A stretch of 64,000 nucleotides of DNA from Psychroflexus torquis ATCC 700755 (GTDB taxonomy: Bacteria; Bacteroidota; Bacteroidia; Flavobacteriales; Flavobacteriaceae). The DNA lies in NCBI RefSeq assembly GCF_000153485.2, contig NC_018721.1, forward strand, positions 1,984,001 through 2,048,000, read 5' to 3'. Under the pieces are notes generated by a model. It searched no databases. It was not told the origin of the DNA and saw only the letters and a list, made by a program, of their open reading frames with translations. Below, piece by piece: positions 25,720 to 34,997 of the stretch. The translations under genes were made by a program, and so were the position numbers. How positions within the stretch are numbered: position 1 is the first letter of the stretch; the number at the start of each line of letters is the position of its first letter.

Positions 25720-27945
25720 CTATAATTCGTTTTCTATGTCCACTTCTTCAACAGAACCTAGCAGTTCAAAATCTATAGTTCTTTTCACTAAGTCTGCCTT
25801 TTTAACGCGAACATAGACTTCTTCTCCAAGTTGATACATCTTCTTTGTACGACGTCCTATGATGGCATAGTGTTCTTCGTTAAAATCGTAATGATCATCA
25901 GAAATATCTTTTAGTCGAACCATCCCTTCGCATTTGTTCTCTGAAATTTCAATAAAGATTCCAAAATCTGTCACACCAGAAATAACACCTTTATATTCTG
26001 TTTCTTCTTGGTCTTGGATATACTTAACCTGCATGTACTTTATAGAATCTCGCTCTGCATTAGTCGCTAGTTTTTCCATCTCACTAGAGTGCTTACACTT
26101 CTCTTCATACTCCGTTTCACTAGCACTTTGTTCCTTATCTATATAGCGTTGTAAAAGTCGGTGAGCCATGACGTCTGGATAACGTCTTATGGGCGATGTA
26201 AAATGAGAATAATAGTCGAAAGCTAAACCGTAATGCCCAATATTTTGAGTAGAGTAGTAGGCTTTACTCATCGTTCTTATGGTAAGTGTATCTACAAGAT
26301 TTTGTTCTTTTTTGCCTTTTACATCTTCTAATAAACCATTTAATGTGTTGGCAATATTTTTTTTATTTTTAAAATCAAGAGAATATCCAAATTTGGAAAC
26401 TACTGTATTTAAGGCTTCCAACCTGTCTGGTTGAGGTTCATCGTGGCAACGGAACACAAAAGTTTTTGGTGGTTTGCGTTTCCCTATGAATTCAGATACT
26501 TTTCTATTGGCCAAAAGCATAAATTCTTCTATCAACTTATTAGCATCTTGACTTGTTTTCACATATACTCCTTTAGGATTATTGTCTTCGTCCAAATGGA
26601 ATTTAACTTCCACCTTATCAAAAGAAATAGCACCTTGGTTCATACGCTCTTTACGCATGATTTTAGATAGGTCATTCATCGTCGTTATAGCGTCAACTAA
26701 TTCTGGCTGGATATCGTATGCTTTCTTAGACAACGAAATATCTGATGGAATGTGTTTATCTTTAGAATCGATAACAAATTGAGCTTCTTCGTAAGCAAAT
26801 CTGGCATCAGAATAGGTTACTGTTCTTCCAAACCATTCACTTTTCACATCTCCTCTTGGCGTTAATTCAAATAAAGCTGAAAAGGTATATTTTTCTTCAT
26901 TGGGTCTAAGAGAACAAGCTCCATTAGATAATATTTCTGGGAGCATAGGTACCACACGATCTACCAAATAAATAGAAGTTGCTCTGTTGTAGGCTTCATC
27001 ATCCAAAATAGTTCCTGGCTGGACGTAATGTGCAACATCGGCAATGTGAATTCCTATTTCATAGTTACCATTGTCCATTTTTTTGAAGCTTAAGGCATCA
27101 TCAAAATCTTTGGCATCTGCAGGATCAATAGTGAAAGTGAGGGTGTCTCGAAGGTCTCTTCTTTTCTTTATTTCTGAAGAATGGATTTTGGTATCTATAC
27201 CATTAGCAAATTCTTCTACTTCGGGTGGAAATTGTTCTGGTAAACCATAGCCTGCTAAAATCGCATGCATTTCTGTATTGTGCTCTCCAGGAACCCCAAG
27301 CACTTCTGTGATCTCACCTTTTGGTGAATCATCTTTATCCTTCCATTGTACTATTCTTACTTTTACAAGGAGACCATCTTCGGCACCGTGCATTTTGTCG
27401 TTGGGTACAAAAATATCTGTATACATTTTTGAATTACCAACAACAACAAAACCAAATTTTTCTTGTTTATGTAAAACTCCTACAAAATCAGTTTTATAAC
27501 GCGTAAGTATAGAAATAACTTCACCTTCAGACTTTGATTTTTCTCTTTTTTTGAAAACGTAGATTTTAACTTCATCTCCATCCAAAGCGTGATTCAAATT
27601 CTTGTTTGTAATATAGACGTCTTGTTCCATATCTTCTATAACGACATACGCATCTCCACGAGACGTCATATCGATAGTTCCGGTATGGAAATCATCTACA
27701 GCTGCAAACTGAAATTGTTTATCTTCAATCTGTTTTAATTGACCTTTTGCAGTAAGTTGACCTAGTAGACGAATAACAGAATTTCTAGTTTTGGTATCGT
27801 CAATTTTTAACTTTTCTAGAATATATTTAAAGTCAAATCCTTTTTCTGGTTGCTTCTTAAAGAGGTCTAATATCTTCTTTGATAAGCCTCCATCCCTCTC
27901 CGGTGTTGACTGGAAAGGCTGTTTTTTTTTTTTCTTTTTACTCAT
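25720..27945 (-). CDS. rnr: Ribonuclease R
   Basis: This 741-residue 3'-5' exoribonuclease has a Lys-rich start (MSKKKKKKQPF) and a winged-helix N-terminus, then cold-shock domains (GTIDMTSRGDAYVVIEDM). The RNB catalytic domain has TFTIDPADAKDFDDALSF (~275), whose Asp residues bind metal, and YSHFTSPIRRYPDVMAHRLL. The C-terminal S1 domain begins GVISGVTDFGIFIEISENKC. Length is typical for Bacteroidota. It degrades structured RNA and takes part in RNA quality control and cold response. It is monocistronic with its own terminator. Confidence 0.96.
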   Translation of the reverse strand: MSKKKKKKQPFQSTPERDGGLSKKILDLFKKQPEKGFDFKYILEKLKIDDTKTRNSVIRLLGQLTAKGQLKQIEDKQFQFAAVDDFHTGTIDMTSRGDAYVVIEDMEQDVYITNKNLNHALDGDEVKIYVFKKREKSKSEGEVISILTRYKTDFVGVLHKQEKFGFVVVGNSKMYTDIFVPNDKMHGAEDGLLVKVRIVQWKDKDDSPKGEITEVLGVPGEHNTEMHAILAGYGLPEQFPPEVEEFANGIDTKIHSSEIKKRRDLRDTLTFTIDPADAKDFDDALSFKKMDNGNYEIGIHIADVAHYVQPGTILDDEAYNRATSIYLVDRVVPMLPEILSNGACSLRPNEEKYTFSALFELTPRGDVKSEWFGRTVTYSDARFAYEEAQFVIDSKDKHIPSDISLSKKAYDIQPELVDAITTMNDLSKIMRKERMNQGAISFDKVEVKFHLDEDNNPKGVYVKTSQDANKLIEEFMLLANRKVSEFIGKRKPPKTFVFRCHDEPQPDRLEALNTVVSKFGYSLDFKNKKNIANTLNGLLEDVKGKKEQNLVDTLTIRTMSKAYYSTQNIGHYGLAFDYYSHFTSPIRRYPDVMAHRLLQRYIDKEQSASETEYEEKCKHSSEMEKLATNAERDSIKYMQVKYIQDQEETEYKGVISGVTDFGIFIEISENKCEGMVRLKDISDDHYDFNEEHYAIIGRRTKKMYQLGEEVYVRVKKADLVKRTIDFELLGSVEEVDIENEL

Positions 27946-28836
27946 AAATATTTAAAATAATCTTTGCTAAAATAAGATAATATAATTTGAAACTTGAATC
28001 GCTGTACTAAATCTTTGTTAAGTCCACAATACTAATCATTTAACAATTAAATATCTGTAGGGTATTTCCTTTACTGTTATGATAGCTATCATTAGACTTT
28101 CTAAAAGTCTTTTCTAAACACCTCCTTTAGAATTTTTGAATAGATTCATCGAAATATAACTGAAGGTATTTTTAATTTATTTTATAAAACTTCTTTAGGT
28201 CTATCTTTTTTTGTGTTTGCAATTGCAATGTATACCTATTGGAATATTTTCGTCATCTCTTTGCCTCATCACTATTTTATTTAAAAGTATCATTCCCAAT
28301 ACAAGCTACTAAAGCTAGTGTTCTTATTGTTGTCGAATCAATTTGCTTAAAAATTCTTCGTATTGCAGCCGAAAGATACCGTCTTAAACCATATTGTAGA
28401 TAATGACTATAAACTTTAAATTAGCATTCCATTTCGCTACGTCTCCCTCGATTAAGATTTTTGTACTGATAATCTCATTTGTTTCTTAGCCATCAGTGCC
28501 AGGAACACTGAACATAAATAACTTTCTATTTGTTGCGCTTTTCTTTGTAATGTAATTGATAACACTATTCGGTTGTTAAACACACAGTTAATAAAAAAAA
28601 TACGAAACTAATATCGTGATTAATGCAGGAATAATTTTGTTAAATCAAAATCATAACAAATATGTAATTACACGATTAGTGTAATTTTTAAAAACAATTT
28701 AAATAAATAATTATCTATTGTAGATGTTTAATTACTATAATTTATGAATATAGCTTTAGAATTCCTTCAATAAAGCATAAAACTCAACTAAAATTTTACC
28801 AAGTTTAACTATATTTCTTACTTTACACATAAAAAT
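27946..28836. other. 890-bp region between rnr and DUF2007 gene, no readable gene
   Basis: The stretch is AT-rich and every frame is closed by frequent stops. Parts at 28220-28580 have a less AT-biased texture on the minus strand (for example YKEFLSKLIRQQ-like pieces) and may be old coding sequence, but I could not identify it. From ~28600 to 28830 the DNA is strongly AT-rich, possibly part of the replication-origin region. Confidence 0.4.
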
Positions 28837-29076
28837 ATGAATAACTTTATTCAGCTAGCTGTTTTTACTTATCCTCACGAATATACCGTTTTAAAATTAC
28901 TGCTTGAAAAAGAAGACATCAGATTTTTTTTTCAAAATGAAACTGTTATTGGTGTTATTCCATTTTATTCCAACGCACTTGGTGGCATATTTTTAAAAGT
29001 ACATCCAGAAGATCTGAAAGAAGCTAAAAAGATTTTTTCAGATTATAATTTTGAAAACCATCTTCATATCGTTTAA
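28837..29076 (+). CDS. DUF2007 small protein
   Basis: This 79-residue protein has the DUF2007 (putative signal-transducing protein) pattern: FIQLAVFTYPHEYTVLKLLL, EKEDIRFFFQNE, GGIFLKVHPEDLKEAKKIF. The fold is ferredoxin-like, with the strand-helix pattern starting at an F/Y-x-x-P-x-E core. The start ATG follows CACATAAAAATATG. It borders the putative replication origin on its 3' side. The function is unknown. Confidence 0.8.
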   Translation: MNNFIQLAVFTYPHEYTVLKLLLEKEDIRFFFQNETVIGVIPFYSNALGGIFLKVHPEDLKEAKKIFSDYNFENHLHIV

Positions 29077-29150
29077 TTTATCTACTTCAATTTAAATTTA
29101 CCATTCACTATTCCCTTTTTAAAATCCATTTTCAAATTTTCTTTTTAAAG

Positions 29151-29612
29151 TTTTCCACACTATATATTAACCACCACTTTTTTTAAAAAATTTTATTTCA
29201 AATTTGATGTATGTTATTGCCCGTGTACAACTGGAAAACTTTTTCTTATCATATTCTGTTTCCAATTAAATCTAGTTTATTCACAATTTCTCCACACTAT
29301 TTATAGTCTTTAAAGCATTGATTTTTATTGGTCTATTATAAAGTTATCCACAGTTTAATATTTACTTTCCACAAGTTACTACTTACAAGTTTTTTGTTAA
29401 TAGGTGTGGATAACTTTATATATCGAACGCAAAACTTTTTCGAAAATAGGGGATTGAATATTTTAGTAAATCACATTTTTATCTACCTGATTTTTTCCTT
29501 TGAAATACCAAATTATGCTCATGCTTTTTTTACATAAGTTATCCACATTTTCCTTAAAATTGAAGTCTATCAAACTGATATGATTCAAAAGTTTTCCACA
29601 ATTTATGGATAA
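29151..29612. other. oriC: Putative chromosomal replication origin (oriC), DnaA-box cluster
   Basis: A 460-bp, very AT-rich, gene-free region holds three perfect DnaA boxes TTATCCACA (29344-29352, 29405-29413 on the minus strand, 29539-29547). Near-perfect boxes are TTTTCCACA (29151-29159 and 29592-29600), TTATTCACA (29277-29285), TTCTCCACA (29288-29296), CTTTCCACA (29365-29373) and TTATCCATA on the minus strand (29604-29612). AT-rich tracts between boxes could serve as unwinding elements. Two parS sites lie 11-13 kb away. The caveat is that rnpA, pgk and mnmG to the right face towards this site. Confidence 0.8.
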
Positions 29613-29731
29613 CCTTTTTTCAATTTTACAATCTGTTTATAAACAGGAGATTAACTTTTATCTTGTTTTTTTCAAAGTCTTTTTATTTAATAAACCTTAA
29701 CTTTGTTATCCAACTTTATAATTACATACTT

Positions 29732-30163
29732 ATGATAATTTCAATTGGTAATGATCATGCTGGGACGTTTTACAAAAATAAAATTGTAGATTATCTTAAG
29801 TCCCAAAATATTGAGGTACATAATCATGGTACCAATTCTGAGGATAGCGTTGATTATCCTGATTTCGTTCATCCTGTAGCTATAGATGTTGAAGATGGAA
29901 CCTCAAGTTTAGGAATCATTATTTGTGGAAGCGGTAATGGGGCTAATATGACCGCTAATAAACACCAAGGAATACGCTCTGCACTGTGTTGGACTAGTGA
30001 ATTGGTAGCTTTAGCAAAACAGCATAATAATGCAAATGTACTGAGTATTCCTTCAAGATTTGTTTCTTTAGAAGAAGCGCTAGATTTTGTAACAGTTTTT
30101 TTAAAAACTCCTTTCGATGGTGGCCGTCATCATCATAGAGTAGATAAAATTGCATGTCATTAG
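29732..30163 (+). CDS. rpiB: Ribose-5-phosphate isomerase B
   Basis: I start it at the ATG of MIISIGNDHAG; the longer frame adds 23 residues encoded by the AT-rich origin region. This gives 143 residues, the usual RpiB length. Motifs are GNDHAGTFYK (substrate phosphate), CGSGNGANMTANK (active-site region with the catalytic Cys-Gly-Ser-Gly loop) and a C-terminal HHHRVDKI. It interconverts ribose 5-phosphate and ribulose 5-phosphate in the pentose phosphate pathway. It is the first gene of a unit with the CDF exporter and ElaA-like gene. Confidence 0.95.
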   Translation: MIISIGNDHAGTFYKNKIVDYLKSQNIEVHNHGTNSEDSVDYPDFVHPVAIDVEDGTSSLGIIICGSGNGANMTANKHQGIRSALCWTSELVALAKQHNNANVLSIPSRFVSLEEALDFVTVFLKTPFDGGRHHHRVDKIACH

Positions 30164-30169
30164 TTTATT

Positions 30170-31066
30170 TTGAGTCATAATCATTCACATCAAAGGTCAC
30201 AAACCAATCTTCTTGTTTCTATATTTTTAAATATAGGAATTACTCTTGCCCAAGTTATAGGTGGAATCATCAGTGGGAGTTTAGCTTTACTATCTGATGC
30301 GCTCCATAATTTTACAGACGTCGTTTCTCTTATCATCAGTTATGTAGCTTCTAAGTATTCTAAGAAAAGTGCTACATCCAATAAAACCTTTGGTTATAAA
30401 CGCGCTGAAATAATTGCTGCATTTGTCAATTCTGCGAGTCTTATTATTATAGCCATTATCCTTATTAAAGAATCTATTTTGCGATTTTTAAATCCTCAAG
30501 CCATAGATTCTACTCTTGTTATTTGGCTTTCGGTCGTAGCTATTATAGGAAATGGTTTTAGCGTTTTGCTTCTTTTAAAAGATAGAAAGTCCAATATGAA
30601 TATTGCTTCTGCTTACCTTCATTTACTTACAGATATGTTGGCATCTGTAGCCGTACTTGTGGGTGGTCTTTTAATGAAGTATTACGAAGTATACTGGCTA
30701 GACAGTCTACTTACTGCAGCCATTGCTGTCTATCTTATTTTCGTAGGTTTTGAACTTTTTAAAAATTCATTTAAAGTTTTAATGCTCTTTACACCAAGCA
30801 CTATTGAAATTGACGACATTGTGGCTAGAATCAATAAATTATCAACCGTCAAAAACATGCACCATGTTCATATATGGCAATTGAACGAAGACGAAGTTCA
30901 TCTAGAGGCAGAAATCGACTTTGACAAGGATATCACCTTATCAGAATTTGATAAGATTTTAGTTCAAATAGAAGATATCCTTTTTTCTGAATTTGGAATC
31001 AATCACATCAACATACAACCTGAATTTAATAAAACAGATAATAAAAACATTATAGTCCAAGATTAA
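30170..31066 (+). CDS. Cation diffusion facilitator (zinc/cobalt/cadmium efflux) transporter
   Basis: This 298-residue protein has a His-rich start (HNHSHQRS), six membrane segments and the CDF signature SGSLALLSDALHNFTDVVSL with the Asp/His metal residues of site A. The second half-site is HLLTDMLASVAVLVGG. The cytosolic domain has HHVHIWQLNEDEVHLEAEI. It exports divalent cations, most likely zinc, in exchange for protons. Translation must begin at TTG (30170), 6 bases after the rpiB stop, because no ATG occurs before the first membrane segments. Its stop overlaps the next ATG (TAATG). Confidence 0.92.
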   Translation: MSHNHSHQRSQTNLLVSIFLNIGITLAQVIGGIISGSLALLSDALHNFTDVVSLIISYVASKYSKKSATSNKTFGYKRAEIIAAFVNSASLIIIAIILIKESILRFLNPQAIDSTLVIWLSVVAIIGNGFSVLLLLKDRKSNMNIASAYLHLLTDMLASVAVLVGGLLMKYYEVYWLDSLLTAAIAVYLIFVGFELFKNSFKVLMLFTPSTIEIDDIVARINKLSTVKNMHHVHIWQLNEDEVHLEAEIDFDKDITLSEFDKILVQIEDILFSEFGINHINIQPEFNKTDNKNIIVQD

Positions 31067-31512
31067 TGACAACAGAAATTCTCCCTTATTCAAAACTCAC
31101 TTCAACACAGGTTTATGATTTCCTTCAGCTGAGATCTGAAGTTTTTGTGGTTGAACAAGATTGCGTATATCAAGATATAGATGGGTATGATGATAAAGCT
31201 TTTCATGTTTTATTCTATGATGATAAAACTTTAGTGGCTTATTCTAGAATCCTTCCACCAGGGGCTTATTTTGAAGAATTAAGTATAGGTAGAGTCATTG
31301 TAAAGGATACTCATAGAAAATTAAATTTAGGACACGATGTAATGGATAGAAGTATAGTTTTTTCCCATGCTAACTATAAAAAAGCTATTATTAAAATCTC
31401 TGCTCAGCGGTATTTAATTAAGTTCTATGAATTGCATGGATTTCAAATTGATGGAGAAGGTTATCTAGAAGATGGTATACCTCATATTGGAATGAAACTT
31501 ATGAAAATTTAA
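31066..31512 (+). CDS. ElaA-like GNAT acyltransferase
   Basis: This 148-residue protein matches the ElaA type of GNAT: LRSEVFVVEQDCVYQDIDGY DDKAFH near the N-terminus, YSRILPPGAYFEELSIGRVI, then a degenerate acetyl-CoA loop (HRKLNLGHDVMDR) and ISAQRYLIKFYELHGFQ. It is the last gene of the rpiB unit and overlaps the CDF stop by one base. The acceptor is unknown. Confidence 0.85.
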   Translation: MTTEILPYSKLTSTQVYDFLQLRSEVFVVEQDCVYQDIDGYDDKAFHVLFYDDKTLVAYSRILPPGAYFEELSIGRVIVKDTHRKLNLGHDVMDRSIVFSHANYKKAIIKISAQRYLIKFYELHGFQIDGEGYLEDGIPHIGMKLMKI

Positions 31513-31523
31513 ATTTTAACTCA

Positions 31524-31676
31524 TACCAAATTAAACCTATAATATCGTAATAAATCCTTTTACCGATAGGAATTTACCACAGGTATTTTTTGTTTGCTTT
31601 TAACAAAAAACCTATGTTGAACTACGTCGTAGTATAATTAAATATACTCACACGACATTAAAAATTATTTTGGTGT
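31524..31676. repeat. MITE-like element, copy D
   Basis: It starts TACCAAATTAAACCTATAAT and ends ...CGACATTAAAAATTATTTTGGTG. At ~153 bp it has lost most of the internal hairpin. It sits between the convergent elaA-like and ctp genes and may supply termination for both. Confidence 0.7.
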
Positions 31677-31690
31677 AAGACTTTTTATTC

Positions 31691-33313
31691 CTAAAATCCT
31701 AAAATTTCTTTATACTGTGCTTTATTATTTAAGGCTTTTAAAGCTTTATTGATGACTTCACCTTCTTGTGTATAGTAATTGTAAACAGCTTCATCATAGC
31801 CTAACTTTCTTATGATAGCTTCAGTTATTAACTTTCGAAGGGTTTCTGATTCTTCCTCCAAAAGATTTTCTTTTTCATTTTGAAGGTTTTTCTTTAGCTC
31901 CATAATTGAGCTTTCTATAGATTTCAGGAAATTTTCGTTTTTTGCTATCTGTTCAAGTTCTTTTATTTTTTGATCAGTTTTTGTTTCAAATTTAAAGTCT
32001 TTTTTATCAATAAACTTTTGAAAATTATTTATTACACTTGTATTCATTACAAAGGTCTCAAGAGTTAATCCTTCTTTTTCATTTAGGTATGTGTTGGCAA
32101 AATCAAAAATCAAGTTTTCTTTAATAATTTCTTTTACAAGTTCATTTTCTTTTTCTTCATCCACTTCTATATCTGGTCTTACACCACCGCCATCGTAGAC
32201 ACTTCTTCCATTTTTTGTTTTAAACTCTGTATATTTATCTTTATTCTTTCTTATACTTTTCCCATCCAGATAATCTAAGGCTTGTATACATCTTCCACTA
32301 GGTGTATAATATCTTGAAATCGTAATTTTAGCTTGAGTTCCGTAGTTTAATTTCTTGGGTCTTTGCACAAGACCTTTCCCAAAACTTCTACTGCCTATGA
32401 TGATACCTCGATCCAAATCTTGTAAGCTACCAGAAACAATTTCACTAGCTGAGGCACTATTTTCATTAATCAAAACGGCTACGGGAATATTTGTGTCAAG
32501 GGCTTTATTTTGAGTAGTGTAGGTTTGATTATATTTTTCTATAGCTGATTTCGTAAAGGTGATGGTCGTTCCTTTCTCAATAAAAATATTACTTACGTTT
32601 ACTGCCTCCGATAATAAACCACCTGGATTATTTCTTAGGTCTAGTATAATTTGAGTAGCTCCCTGTTTTTTCAAATCCTGAAAGGCTTCACTAACTTCAG
32701 AAGATGCAGATCGTGTAAATTTTGAGAGGACTATATATCCAGTATTATTTTTTAAAAGTTTATAAAAAGGCACTGCTTTTATATTAACAACTCCTCTTTC
32801 TAAGGTGATCTTTTTATTTGTAGTATGACGTTTTAATTCTAAAATAACTTCGGACTTTGGAGCACCTTTAAGTAACTCGCCCGCATCTTCATTATAGTCT
32901 TTGACTTGTATATCTCCAATTTTGAATATTTCATCCCCAATTTTTAAACCTGCTTTATCTGCAGGGGATGACTTGATTATATTTCTGATAACAATAGCAT
33001 TAGATTTACTTATGATATCTGCTCCAATTCCAGTATAATTCCCAGAGTTTCGAATTCTTGCATTTTGGATTTCCTGCTCATTCCAATAGACTGTGTAAGG
33101 ATCCAAATCCTCGAGCATAGCTTCTATAGCTGTATTCATCAATTCTGCCGGATTTACCTCATCCACATAATTCATATTGACTTCTTTGTACAGATTCGTA
33201 AAGATTTCTATCTGCTTAGCAATTTCAAAGAAATCGTTTTTATAGGTTGTAAACCCGTATGAAGTTACTGCCACTATAGCAGTAAGGATAATAAGTTGTA
33301 TGCGTTTTATCAT
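31691..33313 (-). CDS. S41-family C-terminal-processing peptidase
   Basis: I start it at the ATG that overlaps the rnpA stop (TGATG), although a GTG one codon earlier is possible. It has an N-terminal membrane anchor or signal (IQLIILTAIVAVTSYGF), a PDZ domain (~85-165; IRNIIKSSPADKAGLKIGDE) and an S41 domain with GYIVLSKFTRSASSEVSEAF, ILDLRNNPGGLL, the catalytic serine in NENSASASEIVSG and the lysine in GSRSFGKGLVQ. It processes or degrades periplasmic proteins from their C-termini. The tail is a long coiled helix. It is translationally coupled to rnpA. Confidence 0.93.
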   Translation of the reverse strand: MIKRIQLIILTAIVAVTSYGFTTYKNDFFEIAKQIEIFTNLYKEVNMNYVDEVNPAELMNTAIEAMLEDLDPYTVYWNEQEIQNARIRNSGNYTGIGADIISKSNAIVIRNIIKSSPADKAGLKIGDEIFKIGDIQVKDYNEDAGELLKGAPKSEVILELKRHTTNKKITLERGVVNIKAVPFYKLLKNNTGYIVLSKFTRSASSEVSEAFQDLKKQGATQIILDLRNNPGGLLSEAVNVSNIFIEKGTTITFTKSAIEKYNQTYTTQNKALDTNIPVAVLINENSASASEIVSGSLQDLDRGIIIGSRSFGKGLVQRPKKLNYGTQAKITISRYYTPSGRCIQALDYLDGKSIRKNKDKYTEFKTKNGRSVYDGGGVRPDIEVDEEKENELVKEIIKENLIFDFANTYLNEKEGLTLETFVMNTSVINNFQKFIDKKDFKFETKTDQKIKELEQIAKNENFLKSIESSIMELKKNLQNEKENLLEEESETLRKLITEAIIRKLGYDEAVYNYYTQEGEVINKALKALNNKAQYKEILGF

Positions 33314-33669
33314 CACTTTATATCGTTTAGCAAAGTATGCATTACTTTGTGAATTTTTTCAGACTCTAAATGTGTTTTCCCTATATAGAGTATCATCACC
33401 GAATAGCTTTTATTTTTATCTAATATCTGACTTTTATGCAATCGGTATGCTTCTCTGAGTTGCCTTTTGATCCTATTGCGATCTACTGCTTTTTTAAAAT
33501 TTCGTTTGGACACACTTACACCCACTTGTTGATACTCTAGTTCGCTCTCCACATATCGAATTAAAAGGGGATATGTTTTTATAGATTTTCCTTCCTCAAA
33601 TATGTATTTGATTATTTTTCTGGATTTTAGTTTCTCCTTATTTTGATACGTAAACAAAGGTTTAAGCAT
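33313..33669 (-). CDS. rnpA: Ribonuclease P protein component
   Basis: This 118-residue basic protein has the RNase P protein signature: GVSVSKRNFKKAVDRNRIKR QLREAYRLHK (~52-80) and an N-terminal LKSRKIIKYIFEEGKSIKTY. It assists the RNase P RNA in cleaving tRNA 5' leaders. Here it is followed by the S41 peptidase gene rather than preceded by rpmH. Its stop shares one base with the next start. Confidence 0.94.
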   Translation of the reverse strand: MLKPLFTYQNKEKLKSRKIIKYIFEEGKSIKTYPLLIRYVESELEYQQVGVSVSKRNFKKAVDRNRIKRQLREAYRLHKSQILDKNKSYSVMILYIGKTHLESEKIHKVMHTLLNDIK

Positions 33670-33680
33670 AATTATAAACT

Positions 33681-33719
33681 AAAAAAGCAATATCTATCAG
33701 TCTTAAAGATATTGCTTTA
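33681..33719 (-). terminator. Intrinsic terminator of pgk
   Basis: Read on the minus strand, AAAGCAATATCT and AGATATTGCTTTTTT form a 12-bp stem around TTAAGACTGAT, followed by six T. It lies 18 bp past the pgk stop and 12 bp upstream of rnpA. Confidence 0.88.
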
Positions 33720-33736
33720 TAAATGAATATATTTTT

Positions 33737-34918
33737 TTATTTTAAAGCTTCAATGCCTGGTAAGCTTTTTCCTTCTAGCATTTCCAACATTGCTCCCCCT
33801 CCTGTAGACACATAACTAACCTTAGTATCAAACCCGAATTTTTTTGCTGCCGAGACACTATCACCTCCACCTACTAGAGAGAATGCCCCTTTTTCCGTTG
33901 CGTTTGCTATGGCTTCGCCTAGAGCTATAGTTCCTTTAGAAAAGGTATCCATTTCAAAAACACCAAGTGGACCATTCCACAAAATTATTTTTGACTTCGC
34001 AATTATTTTTGCAAAATTATCTCTCGATTGTGGTCCAGCGTCTAATCCCATCCAACCTTCAGAAATAGTATTGATATCTTCAATTTTGATTTCAGAATCA
34101 TTGTCAAATTCCTGAGTTACTATACTATCTACAGGCAAATGTACTTCCACATTCTGTTCCTCAGCCTTTTTTAGAATCTCTAGTGCTAACTCTTGTTTAT
34201 CATTTTCAACCAAAGATTCTCCAATATGACCTCCTTTTGCTTTAACAAACGTAAAAGCCATACCGCCTCCAATGATGAGGTGATCAATCTTAGCTAGAAT
34301 ATTTTCGATTACTGTAATTTTTGAGGATACCTTTGCACCACCAAGAACTGCAGTTACTGGCTTTTCATTAGAATTTAGAACTTTATCCAGACTCTCAACT
34401 TCTTTTTGAAGTAAGTATCCCATGGCTTTATCCTTAAAGAATTTAGCAACGACTGTTGTAGAGGCATGTGCTCTGTGAGCTGTTCCAAAGGCATCATTCA
34501 CGTAAATATCTCCAAGTTTAGATAGTTTTTCGGCAAATTCTTCATTTCCCTCCTTTTCTTCTGGGTAAAATCTTAGGTTCTCTAGAAGCAAGATTTCTCC
34601 AGGTTTTAAAGCTCCAGCGGCCTCTTCGACCTTTTTCCCAACACAATCTTCAATAAATTTGACTTTCACTCCCAAAACATCAGAAACTTCAGATTTTATA
34701 TGTTTTAAAGAATATTTTTCTTCTTTACCTTCTGGTCGTCCTAGATGAGACATTAGAATTGCACTTCCACCGTCCTCAAGTATTTTTATTAGTGTTGGTT
34801 TTGCTCCTTCAATTCTGCTTTTATCTGCGACCTCAAGTCCTTTACTCAAAGGCACGTTGAAGTCTACTCTTACTAAAGCTTTTTTATTCTTAAAATTATA
34901 ATCGTCAATTGTCTTCAT
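33737..34918 (-). CDS. pgk: Phosphoglycerate kinase
   Basis: This 393-residue protein is full length. Signatures are KKALVRVDFNVPLSK, MSHLGRPEGKEEKYSL, LLLENLRFYPEE, YVNDAFGTAHRAHASTTVVA, GGAKVSSKITV, WNGPLGVFEMDTFSKGT and the C-terminal GGGDSVSAAKKFG...STGGGAMLEMLEGKSLPG. It transfers phosphate from 1,3-bisphosphoglycerate to ADP in glycolysis. It is transcribed divergently from holB with a ~79-bp shared upstream region. Confidence 0.97.
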   Translation of the reverse strand: MKTIDDYNFKNKKALVRVDFNVPLSKGLEVADKSRIEGAKPTLIKILEDGGSAILMSHLGRPEGKEEKYSLKHIKSEVSDVLGVKVKFIEDCVGKKVEEAAGALKPGEILLLENLRFYPEEKEGNEEFAEKLSKLGDIYVNDAFGTAHRAHASTTVVAKFFKDKAMGYLLQKEVESLDKVLNSNEKPVTAVLGGAKVSSKITVIENILAKIDHLIIGGGMAFTFVKAKGGHIGESLVENDKQELALEILKKAEEQNVEVHLPVDSIVTQEFDNDSEIKIEDINTISEGWMGLDAGPQSRDNFAKIIAKSKIILWNGPLGVFEMDTFSKGTIALGEAIANATEKGAFSLVGGGDSVSAAKKFGFDTKVSYVSTGGGAMLEMLEGKSLPGIEALK

Positions 34919-34997
34919 GTATTTTCATTTATTAAATGAAATTCAAATTTAATTAAATATTTTTTTAAATGCACCTAGGCTTTGTTATTTTAGCGAT

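Noticed and set aside
29328..29537. 69-codon open frame in the origin region
   Set aside because: It is a Phe/Leu/Ile-rich translation of AT-rich DNA that includes three of the DnaA boxes; no leader or family.
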